This document shows, one piece after another, positions 7,838-18,993 of a stretch of DNA of 64,000 bases. The notes under the pieces are model-generated. The model was not told the DNA's origin. It saw only the letters and a list, made by a program, of their open reading frames with translations, and did no database searches. Each line of letters begins with the position of its first letter. Position 1 is the stretch's first letter. The position numbers and the translations under genes were made by a program. Source of the DNA: Pseudonocardiales bacterium (lineage in GTDB: Bacteria; Actinomycetota; Actinomycetes; Mycobacteriales; Pseudonocardiaceae); NCBI GenBank assembly GCA_023252195.1, contig JAHEXI010000011.1, positions 49,382 through 113,381 on the forward strand, read 5' to 3'.

Positions 7838-8425
7838 CTACGGGCGAAGGCCATCCAGCAGCCGGGCCGGCACGATAGTGATCGGGAACGGCCGTTCGGT
7901 GGTGAACTTCTCGTCCCCGCAGACACTCGCTACCTCGACGTAGCGTCCCCGGGCGTCAAGCTCGAAAACCGTCAGGCGGCCCGGCAGGTCCGGATCGAGC
8001 ACCCAATACGACGCCGTTCCCATCCGTTCGTAGGCAGCCTTCTTGTTGTTCAGATCATTGAGAGCAGTGCTCGGGGACAGCACCTCGACCGCAAGCGCCG
8101 GAGCGATCGGCAGATTCTTCGGCGTGAGGTCGACGTAGCGGGCCACCAGGATGTCAGGCTGCAGCTCATTGCGGACCGAGGTGCGGACGCCAAACGGCGC
8201 CGAGAGCACCCGGAACTCCGGCGTGCAGGCGATCCGGAGCTGAACGAACAGCGCGCCACTGCTCTCCTGGTGGTACCAGCCAGGCGCCGGGGTCACGATG
8301 AGCACCCCGTCGATGAGTTCGTAGCGATGACCGTCATCGGGCATTGCCTCCAGGTCGTCCACCGTGAACGGGCGACCTTCGGCGACACCGGCGAAACCTG
8401 GTTGCGGCGCGCTCATAGTTGTCAT
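7838..8425 (-). CDS. Uma2 family protein (PD-(D/E)XK-like, DUF820)
   Basis: 195 residues from ATG 8425, which has a GGGGGA about 4 nt upstream; an ATG 18 nt earlier in frame (8443) has no ribosome site. The pattern FTVDDLEAMPDDGHRYELIDGVL, LQPDILVA and VEVLSPST is the Uma2/DUF820 signature with the nuclease-like Glu...Asp...Glu residues. The biochemical function of the family is not settled; a restriction-like nuclease fold is assumed. It is a stand-alone gene 80 nt downstream of lepA and convergent with the oxidoreductase. Confidence 0.85.
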   Translation of the reverse strand: MTTMSAPQPGFAGVAEGRPFTVDDLEAMPDDGHRYELIDGVLIVTPAPGWYHQESSGALFVQLRIACTPEFRVLSAPFGVRTSVRNELQPDILVARYVDLTPKNLPIAPALAVEVLSPSTALNDLNNKKAAYERMGTASYWVLDPDLPGRLTVFELDARGRYVEVASVCGDEKFTTERPFPITIVPARLLDGLRP

Positions 8426-8507
8426 GGTCCCCCTGCTCTCCACCTCACGCCAAGCCTGGCACGAACCCCCGACAGTGCGGTGCGCACGCCGTGATCACAA
8501 CCAGTGA

Positions 8508-10355
<1,848 letters not shown>

Positions 10356-10463
10356 TCAGCAGTCCTCAAATGGCAGCAGGGAGTCGAGTCATGGTCGCAC
10401 GGCGCGAACAGCGCGCTCCGGGCCGCTCTCCAGGACTGTTCGCTCTCAGCTGCGTGACGCCGA

Positions 10464-10675
10464 AGGGTGGAACCGGCCTCTGCCGTGCTGGGCCAGCAGC
10501 CGCTGGACGCCGAACAGGCCCGTGCCGTGGGAAGCCTGCTGCACCTGGACGACGATGTCGTTGATGCCCTGCAGCTGCCGCCGGTGCGCGGTGCGAACAA
10601 CGTCGACGCCACCGAACCGGTGGTGTACCGGCTGCAAGAGGTTGTGCAGGTCTATGGCAAACCCTTTACTGAGCC
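10464..10675 (+). pseudogene. cynS: Truncated cyanase (cynS) remnant
   Basis: In frame from about 10464, the translation contains VLGQQPLDAEQARAVGSLL, LQLPPVRG and [20 protein letters not shown], which align with the middle of cyanase, including the YR..E pair equivalent to catalytic Arg96 and Glu99. The N-terminal helical domain is missing (in-frame stop TGA at 10455-10457) and the match breaks off near 10675, before the DGIMSAI segment that supplies the catalytic serine. The remains run into the 3' end of the convergent VOC gene. This is a deletion remnant, not a functional cyanate hydratase. Confidence 0.68.
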
Positions 10676-11094
10676 CCAGGCGGGGGACGCTTGTCGACAC
10701 GCAACGGGTGGTCAGCCGGTACCTCGACGATCACCAACCGCAAACCGTCCGGGTCTGCGATCCACATTTCGTCCAGACCCCACGGCTCCCGACGCGGCTC
10801 GCGCAGCACCTCGACCCCCCGCTCGACAAGCAGGTCCGCTGTCGCCGCCAGGTCTCTGACTTGCAACCACACCGCGGTCGCTGGGCTCGGGCGCGCTCCG
10901 GACTCCCCCGATACCTCGAGGAAGCCACCGCCGAGGATGAACACTGTGCCGCCAGGGAACTCGCGGTGGATGGCGAGTCCCAACACGTCACGGTAGAACG
11001 CCGTCGAACGCTCGCGATCCCGAGGATGGAGCAGGACACGGCTGCTCAATACTTCCATCCTCCATGTCCTACCGGCTTTCTTGTAGGGTTTCAT
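10666..11094 (-). CDS. VOC (glyoxalase/dioxygenase fold) family protein
   Basis: Up to 142 residues; ATG 11094 gives the longest form, but homology starts at ATG 11058 ([14 protein letters not shown]). The single vicinal-oxygen-chelate module shows [25 protein letters not shown] and the end motif [16 protein letters not shown], with metal-ligand His and Glu positions. Function could be a glyoxalase, a fosfomycin- or bleomycin-type resistance protein, or an unknown isomerase. It stands alone, divergent from rpsT. Confidence 0.82.
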   Translation of the reverse strand: MKPYKKAGRTWRMEVLSSRVLLHPRDRERSTAFYRDVLGLAIHREFPGGTVFILGGGFLEVSGESGARPSPATAVWLQVRDLAATADLLVERGVEVLREPRREPWGLDEMWIADPDGLRLVIVEVPADHPLRVDKRPPPGAQ

Positions 11095-11180
11095 CTAGGG
11101 TCGGTCGTACCGGCTGTTACGATCGACCACCGTGCCGCGCGACGGCACTCCCTCCCGAAAGTGAGATCGAAGGTAATCGC

Positions 11181-11441
11181 GTGGCCAACATCAAGTCGCA
11201 GCTCAAGCGGATCCGAACCAACGAGAAGGCGCGACTGCGCAACAAGTCGATCAAGTCGTCGCTGAAGACTGCGATCCGCCGGTTCCGTGAGGCCGCGGCC
11301 GCTGGCGAGAAGGACCGTGCGCTGGGCGAGTTGCGGACCGCCAGCCGCCAGCTGGACAAGGCCGTCAGCAAGGGCGTCATCCACCGCAACCAGGCGGCCA
11401 ACCGCAAGTCAGCGATGGCTGGGCGCGTCAACGACCTGTAG
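11181..11441 (+). CDS. rpsT: 30S ribosomal protein S20
   Basis: 86 residues from GTG 11181. Lysine/arginine-rich: [20 protein letters not shown] at the N-terminus and [17 protein letters not shown] at the C-terminus are S20 signatures; the protein binds 16S rRNA at the base of the body of the small subunit. It is monocistronic and convergent with holA, as in mycobacteria. Confidence 0.97.
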   Translation: MANIKSQLKRIRTNEKARLRNKSIKSSLKTAIRRFREAAAAGEKDRALGELRTASRQLDKAVSKGVIHRNQAANRKSAMAGRVNDL

Positions 11442-11494
11442 CCCCGACTGCGCGGCCGTCAGCTATTCGCCGCTCCAATCGGGGCGGTAGGTTA

Positions 11495-11516
11495 CCCGCC
11501 GTTCAGCGACGGCGGG
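11495..11516. terminator. Hairpin between convergent rpsT and holA
   Basis: An 8-bp GC-rich stem, CCCGCCGT at 11495-11502 and ACGGCGGG at 11509-11516, around a 6-nt loop, sits between two convergent genes and overlaps the last codons of holA. There is no T-tract, so it would be an atypical, possibly bidirectional, terminator. Confidence 0.35.
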
Positions 11517-12537
11517 CGGCGCACAGCGCGAGCACCGCGCGTTCCAGTGCATAATCGGCGTCCGCGGCGACTCCCTTGACATCGGCGTTGACCGTCGCGA
11601 CCACCTGCATAGCCTGGGCGAGACCGTCGCGCTCCCAGCCGCGGGACTGGGCCATCGCCTTTTTGACTTTCCACGGTGGCATACCCAACGCGCTGGCAAG
11701 CCGATACGGGTCAGCGCGGCCAGAGGCGCTGACCCGGGCAACCGTGCGCACGGCATCGGCCAGCGCATCGGCGACCAGGACATGCGGTACGCCCAGCTGC
11801 ATCGCCCAGCGCAGCGTCTCCAGAGCACCGGCGCGGTCTCCGGTCATCACCTTCTCCGCAACCGAGAAGCCGGTGACCTCGGCACGACCCCGGTGATAGC
11901 GGCGTACCGCGGTCTCGTCGACGGAGCCGCCACTGTCGGTGGTCAATTGAGCTGCCGCCGAGGCGAGTTCCCGCAGGTCCGAACCGACCGCATCAAGTAA
12001 TGCGGTGACCGCACCAGCGCTGATCCGGCCACCGGCCCGCTGGACCTCCTCGCGTACAAAGCCGGCGCGATCCTCGAAACGGGTGATCCGAGGACATTCG
12101 CGGACCACGGCACCCGCCGTGCGCAGCCCATCGGCCAAGGCCTTACCGCGACCAGCGCCAGCGTGCGTGACGACCAGCACGATGCCCTGCGCTGCCTGCG
12201 ACAGATGCCGCGCATGGTCTAAGACCGCCTCGGCGATGTCTTTGCTCACTTCGTGGGCGGCGCCTAGGACCACCACCCGCCCTTGCGCGAACAGCGACGG
12301 GCTGACCAGCTCGTCGAGTTCGCCGGGAACCAGATCGGTGGCCCGGATTCGGCACACTTCTGCCTGCGGGTCGGACCGCCGCGCGGCGTCTATCACGACC
12401 TGCACGGCCCGCTCGACCAGCAGCTCCTCCTCGCCGAGGATCAAGTGCAGCGGCATGGACGGGACCGGCTCTGAGTTCACGCCGCCCATCCTCGCATCGG
12501 GCGCTGCGACGATCGCCGGCTCCCGCATGGTGGACAC
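11503..12537 (-). CDS. holA: DNA polymerase III subunit delta
   Basis: 344 residues from GTG 12537; ATGs at 12528 and 12489 are alternative starts and the first 26 residues are poorly conserved. Delta opens the sliding clamp within the clamp loader. Recognisable stretches: LHLILGEEELLVERAV at the start of domain I, LVVTHAGAGRGKALAD, and the C-terminal helical region with LGMPPWKVKKAMAQSRGW. Its position after rpsT and before the comEC/comEA region matches mycobacteria. It diverges from the SAM riboswitch/thrC transcription unit. Confidence 0.93.
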   Translation of the reverse strand: MSTMREPAIVAAPDARMGGVNSEPVPSMPLHLILGEEELLVERAVQVVIDAARRSDPQAEVCRIRATDLVPGELDELVSPSLFAQGRVVVLGAAHEVSKDIAEAVLDHARHLSQAAQGIVLVVTHAGAGRGKALADGLRTAGAVVRECPRITRFEDRAGFVREEVQRAGGRISAGAVTALLDAVGSDLRELASAAAQLTTDSGGSVDETAVRRYHRGRAEVTGFSVAEKVMTGDRAGALETLRWAMQLGVPHVLVADALADAVRTVARVSASGRADPYRLASALGMPPWKVKKAMAQSRGWERDGLAQAMQVVATVNADVKGVAADADYALERAVLALCAARRR

Positions 12538-12590
12538 GGCTGCGCGGTCGGTACCGACTGCCGTACGGTGGATGACACAACCGAATACCG

Positions 12591-12724
12591 CTCATCCAGA
12601 GGGGCAGAGGGATCGGCCCGACGAAGCCCCGGCAACCGACGCAAGCGCGCGCGCATGTCTTCATACCGCGAGGCCGCTTACGATCACGGTGCCAATTCCG
12701 ACCCGCAGGTGCGGGAGAGATGAG
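12591..12724 (+). promoter_or_regulatory. SAM-I/IV (S-box) riboswitch upstream of threonine synthase
   Basis: The leader carries the S-box core: CTCATCCAGAGGGGC at 12591, GAGGGATCGGCCC, GAAGCCCCGGCAACC, then GGTGCCAATTCC near 12688 and GAGAGATGAG to 12724. The 5' CTCATC and 3' GATGAG pair as helix P1. P1's 3' strand runs directly into GGAGAG, the ribosome site of the following gene, so SAM binding should hide that site and block translation. Whether it is formally SAM-I or SAM-IV depends on the P4/pseudoknot details, which I did not fold. Confidence 0.9.
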
Positions 12725-12737
12725 GAGAGACCTCGCG

Positions 12738-14060
12738 ATGGCTGGCACGCTCGACACCCGCTCGATCGACACTGCGACGATTCACACCGCGACGATCGAC
12801 ACTGGACCGATCGACACCATGACCACTACTGCCCTAGACCTGGGACTGGCGCGCCAGCTCGTGTGCCGAGAATGCGGCGCCGGCACACCACTGGCGGCAG
12901 AGTTCGCCTGCGCCGAGTGCTTCGGCCCGCTGGAGGTTGCTTACAACTTCGGGCGCATCACCCGTTCGGATATCGAATCAGGTCCCCCATCGATCTGGCG
13001 TTATCGCAAGATGCTGCCAGTGCCAGCCGACGTCGACGAACACCCGAACACCCAGCCAGGGCTGACCCGCCTGATCCGCGCCGACCGGCTCGCCAAGGCG
13101 CTGGGAATCCGTCGGCTGTGGGTCAAAGACGATACCGGCAACCCGACACATTCCTTCAAAGACCGGGTTGTGGCCGTCGCGCTGGCCGCCGCTCGGCAAC
13201 TCGGATTCCGGGTACTGGCCTGCCCATCCACTGGCAACCTCGCCAACGCGGTAGCCGCCGCGGCCGCTCGGGCCGGCTGGGAATCGGTGGTGCTCATCCC
13301 CTCCTCACTGGAACGGGCAAAAGTACTCACTACCGCCGTCTACGACGGTGCGCTGATCGCGGTGGATGGTACCTACGACGACGTCAACCGGTTGGCCACC
13401 GAGTTGGCCGCCGACCACGAGGACTGGGCATTCGTTAACGTCAACGTTCGGCCCTACTACGCCGAGGGTTCCAAGACGCTGGCTTATGAGGTCGCCGAGC
13501 AGCTCGGCTGGCGGCTGCCCGACCAGATCGTGGTGCCGATCGCGTCCGGCTCGCAGCTGACCAAGGTGGACAAGGGGTTTCGCGAACTCACCGAACTCGG
13601 CCTGGTCCAGCCGGCGCCGTACCGGGTGTTCGGCGCCCAAGCCACCGGCTGTTCGCCGGTATCCGCGGCGTTCAAGGCCGGCCGCGACGTGATCGTCCCG
13701 GTCCGGCCGGACACCATCGCTCGCTCCCTGGCGATCGGTGCGCCCGCCGACGGCCCGTATGTCTTGGATGCCGTCCGCCGTACCAACGGTGCGATCGAGG
13801 ACGTCACCGACGCAGAGGTGGTCGACGGTATCCGGCTGCTGGCCCGTACCGAAGGGATCTTCGCTGAGACCGCCGGCGGAGTGACGGTGGCTTGCGCGAA
13901 GAAGCTCGTCGAGTGCGGCCAGCTGGATCCCGATGGCGAAACCGTTCTGCTCATCACCGGCGACGGGCTCAAAACCTTGGATGCAGTCGAAGCACACCTA
14001 GGATTACGTGCCACTGTGGCGCCGAACGCCAAGGCCGTCCGCGAGGCCCTCCGGCGCTGA
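12738..14060 (+). CDS. thrC: Threonine synthase
   Basis: 440 residues from ATG 12738, 7 nt after the GAGGAGAG site; ATG 12720 overlaps the riboswitch stem and ATG 12819 would remove a 27-residue repeat-rich leader. PLP enzyme converting O-phosphohomoserine to threonine. A four-cysteine ribbon (CRECGAG...CAECFGPLEV) is followed by the PLP lysine in GNPTHSFKDRVVAV near residue 139 and STGNLANAVAAAAA. It resembles the plant-like branch of threonine synthases. The N-terminus contains imperfect repeats of IDTATIHTATIDTGPIDT. Translation is predicted to be repressed by SAM via the upstream riboswitch. Confidence 0.92.
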   Translation: MAGTLDTRSIDTATIHTATIDTGPIDTMTTTALDLGLARQLVCRECGAGTPLAAEFACAECFGPLEVAYNFGRITRSDIESGPPSIWRYRKMLPVPADVDEHPNTQPGLTRLIRADRLAKALGIRRLWVKDDTGNPTHSFKDRVVAVALAAARQLGFRVLACPSTGNLANAVAAAAARAGWESVVLIPSSLERAKVLTTAVYDGALIAVDGTYDDVNRLATELAADHEDWAFVNVNVRPYYAEGSKTLAYEVAEQLGWRLPDQIVVPIASGSQLTKVDKGFRELTELGLVQPAPYRVFGAQATGCSPVSAAFKAGRDVIVPVRPDTIARSLAIGAPADGPYVLDAVRRTNGAIEDVTDAEVVDGIRLLARTEGIFAETAGGVTVACAKKLVECGQLDPDGETVLLITGDGLKTLDAVEAHLGLRATVAPNAKAVREALRR

Positions 14061-14570
14061 TCCGGCCGCATTCTTCGCAGAACACCACCACCCCGCCATC
14101 ACGGAGCACGGCGGTTCGCTGTTTACCGGAGACGACGAGGTGGGGTCGATAACCGAGCCCGCCGCCAGCTCGAACGTCGCGGAGCCGGCGCAGCCACCCC
14201 CGGCAAAGCTCCTCAGCTTCGTTCTCAGCTCCAGGCCAGGCCGCGCCGTGGACGCCAGGCGCGACCCCACAGTGGAGTTCGGCTCTGAAGGATCTCCCTG
14301 TGCGGCGCGCCGGTGCGAGCGACGCCGCGGCACAGCGTTCCTACTCGGACAGCTGTAACCGGCTCAGCGAAACCAGCGGGCTCCGGAAATCTTACTGCAG
14401 TCCCTAAGGCTCCTAGGCATAGTGCCGATGGTGCTAGCAATAGCGTTGTCAGTCCCGGTGAAACCGCACCACAGGCCGCTGAGCCACAACGTAGCGGACT
14501 GATCGGTGGTGTCGTGGGCAATGTCTTTCATGTCACGAACGGGCTGGGACAGTAATCCCGGGCGCACTGC
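14061..14570. other. 510-nt gap between convergent thrC and comEC; no supported gene
   Basis: Several short open frames on both strands overlap here but none has a ribosome site, a recognisable domain or consistent codon bias. A minus-strand stretch at about 14070-14110 reads VVVFCEECGRI, reminiscent of the C-terminus of a C4 zinc-ribbon protein, and a plus-strand frame ends in GLIGGVVGNVFHVTNGLGQ at 14555, like a small secreted protein. Both are too weak to call. Confidence 0.5.
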
Positions 14571-16942
14571 TTAGGGACTGCGCAGCGCGTTTCCGCGCGA
14601 GACTACCTGGAGCCTGGGGCTGCCCACCACCGCGATATCTCCATCCAAGTCGGTACGCAGCACCGAGGCGCCTTTCTCCGCCAGTGTGTCGAGCACATGC
14701 TGGCTGGGATGGCCATAACTGTTGTGTGCCCCGACACTGACAATCGCCACTCGTGGTCGAACCGCGGCAAGGAACTCTTCGGCGTTGAAGCGCGAGCCGT
14801 GATGCGGAACCTTGAGCACGTCGGCCCGTAGATCTGTCCGGGTGACCAGCAGGTCTGCCTGAGCATCGAGCTCGACGTCTCCGGTGAGCAGTACCCGACC
14901 GGCGGGAGTGTTCGCCCGCAGCACAACCGAGGTGTTGTTCACCGCGGTGCCGTCGACCTCGGCCTGGTGATCCCCGACCGGAGGAGGATCGCGCAGTGGG
15001 GCCAGCACATCGAGACCCAGGCCGGGCCAGGACAGCCGCTGCCCAGCGGTGAGCGCGACCACCGGCACCCGGGCCACCGCTGCGGTCCGCAGCACCTCGG
15101 CCATCGCCCACGGGGGGCTTCGTCCGGGACCCAACGCGACGGCGCTGACCGCCCGGTTGCGTAGTGCGCCGACCAGGCCGCCGATGTGGTCGGCGTGCAA
15201 ATGACTCAGGACAATCAAGGCGAGGCGCCGGACGCCGAGGCGGTCGAGGCAGGCCGATACTGGTCCTGGGTCGGGTCCCGTATCGACGAGAATCGCCCGA
15301 CCCGGCTCAGCGGTGGCCAGCACGACGGCATCGCCTTGGCCGACGTCGCAGGCCACCATTACCCAGCCGGGCGCTGGCCAGCCGGGCGACACGAACCTCG
15401 TCGGCACCAGCACAAGCAGGGCTCCCACCAGCCCGGCCGCTGCAAGAACTCGCAGCCGGTGCGCGCGCATGGCAAGCAGCCCCACCGCGACGATCAATGC
15501 CAGCAGTAGCGCGCCAAAGGCCCCGTCGGGCCACCGCAACACCCCGTCGGGCACCGCGGCCCCCTGGTGACCGACCCCCACGAGCCAGCTCACCGCCGGC
15601 CCGGCCAGATGCACCACGACAACAGCTGCACCCGGGTGCAGTACCGCCACTACCGCGGCGAGCACACCCAATACCGTCGCGGGCGCCACCGCCGGGGTGG
15701 CTAGTAAGTTGGTCAGAATCGCCACCAGGCTCACTTGACCGGACAGGCCTGCCACCACCGGCGCGGTGATCACATGGGCGGCGGCGGGCACCGCAAGCGC
15801 CTCGGCGATCCCCGGTGGCACTCCGTGCCGGCGCAGCGCCGCCGACCAGCCCGGGGCTAGCAGCACCAACGCACCAGTGGCCAGCACGGATAGCGCGAAC
15901 CCGGGATCGTTGCCGAGCGACGGATCGACCATTAGCAGAACAAGGACAGCAGCGCACAGCGCTGGAACAGCTGAGCGGCGACGGCCGAGCACCAGTGCCA
16001 GCAGCATGACGCCACCCATCACGGCGGCGCGCAGCACGCTCGGCGACGGGCGGCACAGCACCACAACCCGACCAGGGTCAGCCCAGCCAACAGCACCGCA
16101 GTCCGTGGTCCCAGCCCGGCGAGCCGGGCCAGTCCGAGGACGACCCCGCACACGATCGCCACGTTGGTGCCGGACACCGCGATGAGATGGGTGAGCCCAG
16201 CGGCACGAAACTCCGCCTCGACAGTGGGCACCATCGCCGAGGTATCGCCCACTACCAGCGCGGGGAGAAGGCCAGCCGGCTCCGGATCAAGGACCCTGGC
16301 GGCGAATCGCAGCCCGGACCGCAGCCGCTCGGCGACTCGTTGGACCGCGGACGGAGCCGACAGTACGTCCGGCTCACCTCGCACCCGCAGTACGGCCACC
16401 GTCAGGTCGGATCGGTTGGGAGCGGCAAGCAGGCCGGTGGTCCGTACTCGCTGGCCGGGCAACAGGCCGATCCAGCCGTGCGCCGGTGCCAGCAGAATCA
16501 CCCGACCGCCGGTGCGCCACTGCTGCCCCGCCACCACCGCGGCCTCTAGTTCCGCGGGTATGACCACCTGCTGGACCTGCGGTTGCCGGCCGCCGTAGCC
16601 CGAGGAGGCGACCGCTCGTGGGTCGTCGCGCAGGTGCACCACCAGGGTCGCCGTCGAACCGCGTTGCGCAGCTGCCCGCAGTGGGTGATGTTCCACCTGC
16701 CAGGTCTGCGCAGCGACGACGAGTGCCACAGCGGCGGCCACCCCGCCCACCGCGACGACCGCTGCCGAACGGCCGCGCAGCGCGGACGCCGCGGCAATAA
16801 GCAGGCCCGCTGCGCCGAGCGCAGCCGCGACCAGGGACCCCAAGTACAGACCGGAGAGCACCACGATCCAGCCGACGAGGGCGGCCGGCACAAGGCGCAG
16901 GTCATGCCGCGCTGGCGCAGCGGCAAGCGGGTCCACGATCAC
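14571..16942 (-). pseudogene. comEC: ComEC/Rec2 DNA-uptake channel, split by a 1-nt frameshift
   Basis: Two adjacent frames make one ComEC. The N-terminal part (GTG 16942 to about 16065) has several membrane helices, the DUF4131 region and the competence-domain start LTHLIAVSGTNVAIVCG. The C-terminal part (about 16065 to stop 14571) continues with VVLCRPSPSVLRAAVMGGV, more helices and a metallo-beta-lactamase-like domain with LSHLHADHIGGL and KVPHHGSRFN. The frames meet in the CCACAACCC run at 16061-16069, where one base appears lost. Either a real disabling mutation or a sequencing error. The start overlaps the comEA stop by 4 nt. Confidence 0.88.
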
Positions 16943-17787
16943 ACCCGCACCAGCTTCTTAAGCTGGCCCAGCCGCGCCTGTCCAATGCCGCTCACCTCGC
17001 GCAGCTGATCCACCGAGGTGAAGCGACCGTGCGCGGCGCGCCAGTCCACGATCCGCTGAGCGGTGACCGCGCCGACGCCGGGTAGCCCGTCGAGCTGCTC
17101 AAGAGTCGCTGTGTTCAGATCGATCGGCCCAGGCCCGCCGGAGGTACCTGATGCCGTGCTATCGGCCGGCTGTCCCGGCGGCGGCGCCACACCGACCAGC
17201 AGCTGCTCTCCGTCGGACAGCCGCCGGGCGATGTTCAGGCCCATCAGGTCGGTGTCTGGCAGCGCGCCGCCGGCCGCGGCCAGCGCGTCAGCTACCCGGG
17301 TGCCGTCGGGTAGCCGGATTAGCCCCGGGCGGGCTACTCGGCCAACCACACTGACCACCACCTCATGGGCTTCCCCGGCCAGCGGCGCCGACGAAACCCT
17401 GGGCGCGGCCGCGGTCACCAGCGGCAGGGCCGGAGCCGGTTCGGGCACCGGACGCTCCCGCCATACCCCCACCGCGGCGACCACCGCGGCCAGTGCAGCG
17501 ACCAACGACAGGAGCAGGGCTCCCGGTCTGCCGGGTTCCCACCGAGCGTCCCGCAGCGACGCGGGCACCCACCGCTGGACCAGCCGGCCCCCTCGCGAGG
17601 TGCTGAGTGGGGGATCGTCACGTTGGGGTGCGATGGGATGGGACGCGTCTGCTACGGCGTCGACGACCGGCTCCGGATCACCAGGGGCCGCTGGCGGACC
17701 CGGAGCACCGTTGAGGCCCACCAGCCGCGCTCGCGCACGCTGCGATCCACCGGTGTCGACAGAGGGGAAGCTGGGAAGCAGGGCCAC
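16939..17787 (-). CDS. comEA: ComEA family DNA-binding competence protein
   Basis: 282 residues. A disordered, proline-rich cytoplasmic N-terminus of about 90 residues precedes a membrane helix (ALLLSLVAALAAVVAAVGVW, about 89-108). Then comes a SLBB domain (VVVSVVGRVARPGLIRLPDG...VADALAAAGG) and a C-terminal helix-hairpin-helix pair (DLNTATLEQLDGLPGVGAVT and QLREVSGIGQARLGQLK) that binds DNA non-specifically. Coupled to comEC by a 4-nt overlap. Together they would form a DNA-uptake apparatus, but comEC is frameshifted here. Confidence 0.93.
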   Translation of the reverse strand: MALLPSFPSVDTGGSQRARARLVGLNGAPGPPAAPGDPEPVVDAVADASHPIAPQRDDPPLSTSRGGRLVQRWVPASLRDARWEPGRPGALLLSLVAALAAVVAAVGVWRERPVPEPAPALPLVTAAAPRVSSAPLAGEAHEVVVSVVGRVARPGLIRLPDGTRVADALAAAGGALPDTDLMGLNIARRLSDGEQLLVGVAPPPGQPADSTASGTSGGPGPIDLNTATLEQLDGLPGVGAVTAQRIVDWRAAHGRFTSVDQLREVSGIGQARLGQLKKLVRV

Positions 17788-17934
17788 GGGGCGACGCTAG
17801 GACGATGTCGCCGTCGGCTCGACGGCCTTGCCCGTCAGCTGTGGATAACAGGTCGGGTGGGGATAACTCACCGCCCCCAGCCCGCCGTGCTGGCGAAGTT
17901 CAACGGCAACCAGCTTTTCGATAGCTTCAGGCGC

Positions 17935-18924
17935 ATGGAGTTCCAGCCGGTCGAGCGAGCCTCGAACGCGTTCCAGGTGTCGGTGTCTCCTGATCAGATC
18001 GTGGCGATGTGCCATCGGGCTTTCGGCGCCGGAATTGAGGTCGTCTCGGCTGTCGAGCTCGGAGGCGGTCTATACAACAACACCTACCGGGTTGAGATCG
18101 GCGAGGGTCGTCCCGTGATCCTGCGGGTCGCGCCCGAACCAGGCCGACAGTCCCGTATCGAGCGGGCACTGATGCGTAACGAGCACGCGAGCCTGCCGTT
18201 CTTCGCACCGATTGCGGCCATGATGCCCCGCACGCTGTTCGTGGATTGGACGCGTGAGATCGTCGGGCGGGACTACCTGTGCCAGACGATGCTCGACGGG
18301 GTGCCCGCACCGGATGCCCTGACTGGCTATCCCCGGCCGCAGTGGGCGACGTTCTATCGCCAGCTCGGGATGGTTGCCAAGAGAGTTCACGGGGTGCGCG
18401 GAGATCGGTTCGGGCCGGTGGCCGGTCCGACCTTCGCCACTTGGAGCGAGGCGGTGATCTCCTCCTTGGAGGACACCGCGGCTGACTTGGAGGACGCCGG
18501 TCTCGACGCGAGTGACGTGCGCGAGGTCGTGGCGGTCGCCAGCCGGCGCAGGATGGTTCTAGACGAGATCGACGTGCCGCGGCTCCTGCATGGCGATCTC
18601 TGGGTTCCCAACGTCATGCTCGCACTCGACACGCCAGAGCCGACGATCACCGGCGTCCTCGATCATGACCGTGCATTGTGGGGTGACCCGGCGGCCGACT
18701 GGACTATCTTCATCGCCGGTCAGCGGCCAGGCACGGAGCGGGACGCGTTCTGGGAGACCTACGGCGGCCCGCAGGACACCCCCGGCACGGTGTGGCGCGC
18801 TCTGATCTACCGGGCCCGGCACGTCAGTGCCATCCGCCTGGAGCGACACCGGCTGCGCCGTCACGCGAAGATTTCGGGCAGCTATGCCGAGATGCGCGAA
18901 GTGCTCGATCTCCTGGCGGCCTGA
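17935..18924 (+). CDS. Aminoglycoside phosphotransferase-family kinase
   Basis: 329 residues from ATG 17935; a long in-frame extension upstream reads through comEA antisense and is rejected. Kinase-like fold: LGGGLYNNTYRVEI near residue 43 (nucleotide loop), VILRVAP (lysine-equivalent strand), the catalytic loop RLLHGDLWVPNVML near 218 and the metal-binding VLDHDRALWGDPAADW near 239. Substrate cannot be assigned: aminoglycoside, choline, homoserine or another small molecule. It occupies the gap between comEA and degV, where M. tuberculosis carries the acetyltransferase eis. Confidence 0.82.
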   Translation: MEFQPVERASNAFQVSVSPDQIVAMCHRAFGAGIEVVSAVELGGGLYNNTYRVEIGEGRPVILRVAPEPGRQSRIERALMRNEHASLPFFAPIAAMMPRTLFVDWTREIVGRDYLCQTMLDGVPAPDALTGYPRPQWATFYRQLGMVAKRVHGVRGDRFGPVAGPTFATWSEAVISSLEDTAADLEDAGLDASDVREVVAVASRRRMVLDEIDVPRLLHGDLWVPNVMLALDTPEPTITGVLDHDRALWGDPAADWTIFIAGQRPGTERDAFWETYGGPQDTPGTVWRALIYRARHVSAIRLERHRLRRHAKISGSYAEMREVLDLLAA

Positions 18925-18993
18925 TCGACTGGTCAGAGAGTGGGATCGTCGTTGAAGCCACCGGCAAGCAGCCTCGGATGTCACACTACCGTT

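Noticed and set aside
10446..10700. Minus-strand frames of 84-86 codons upstream of lepA
   Set aside because: They are antisense to the cyanase relic, whose plus-strand reading has a clear family match.
14004..14567. Several 67-116-codon frames on both strands after thrC
   Set aside because: They overlap one another, lack ribosome sites and recognisable domains, and probably reflect high GC.
17365..17934. In-frame N-terminal extension of the phosphotransferase by 190 codons
   Set aside because: It is antisense to comEA and has no homology; the ATG at 17935 fits the family.
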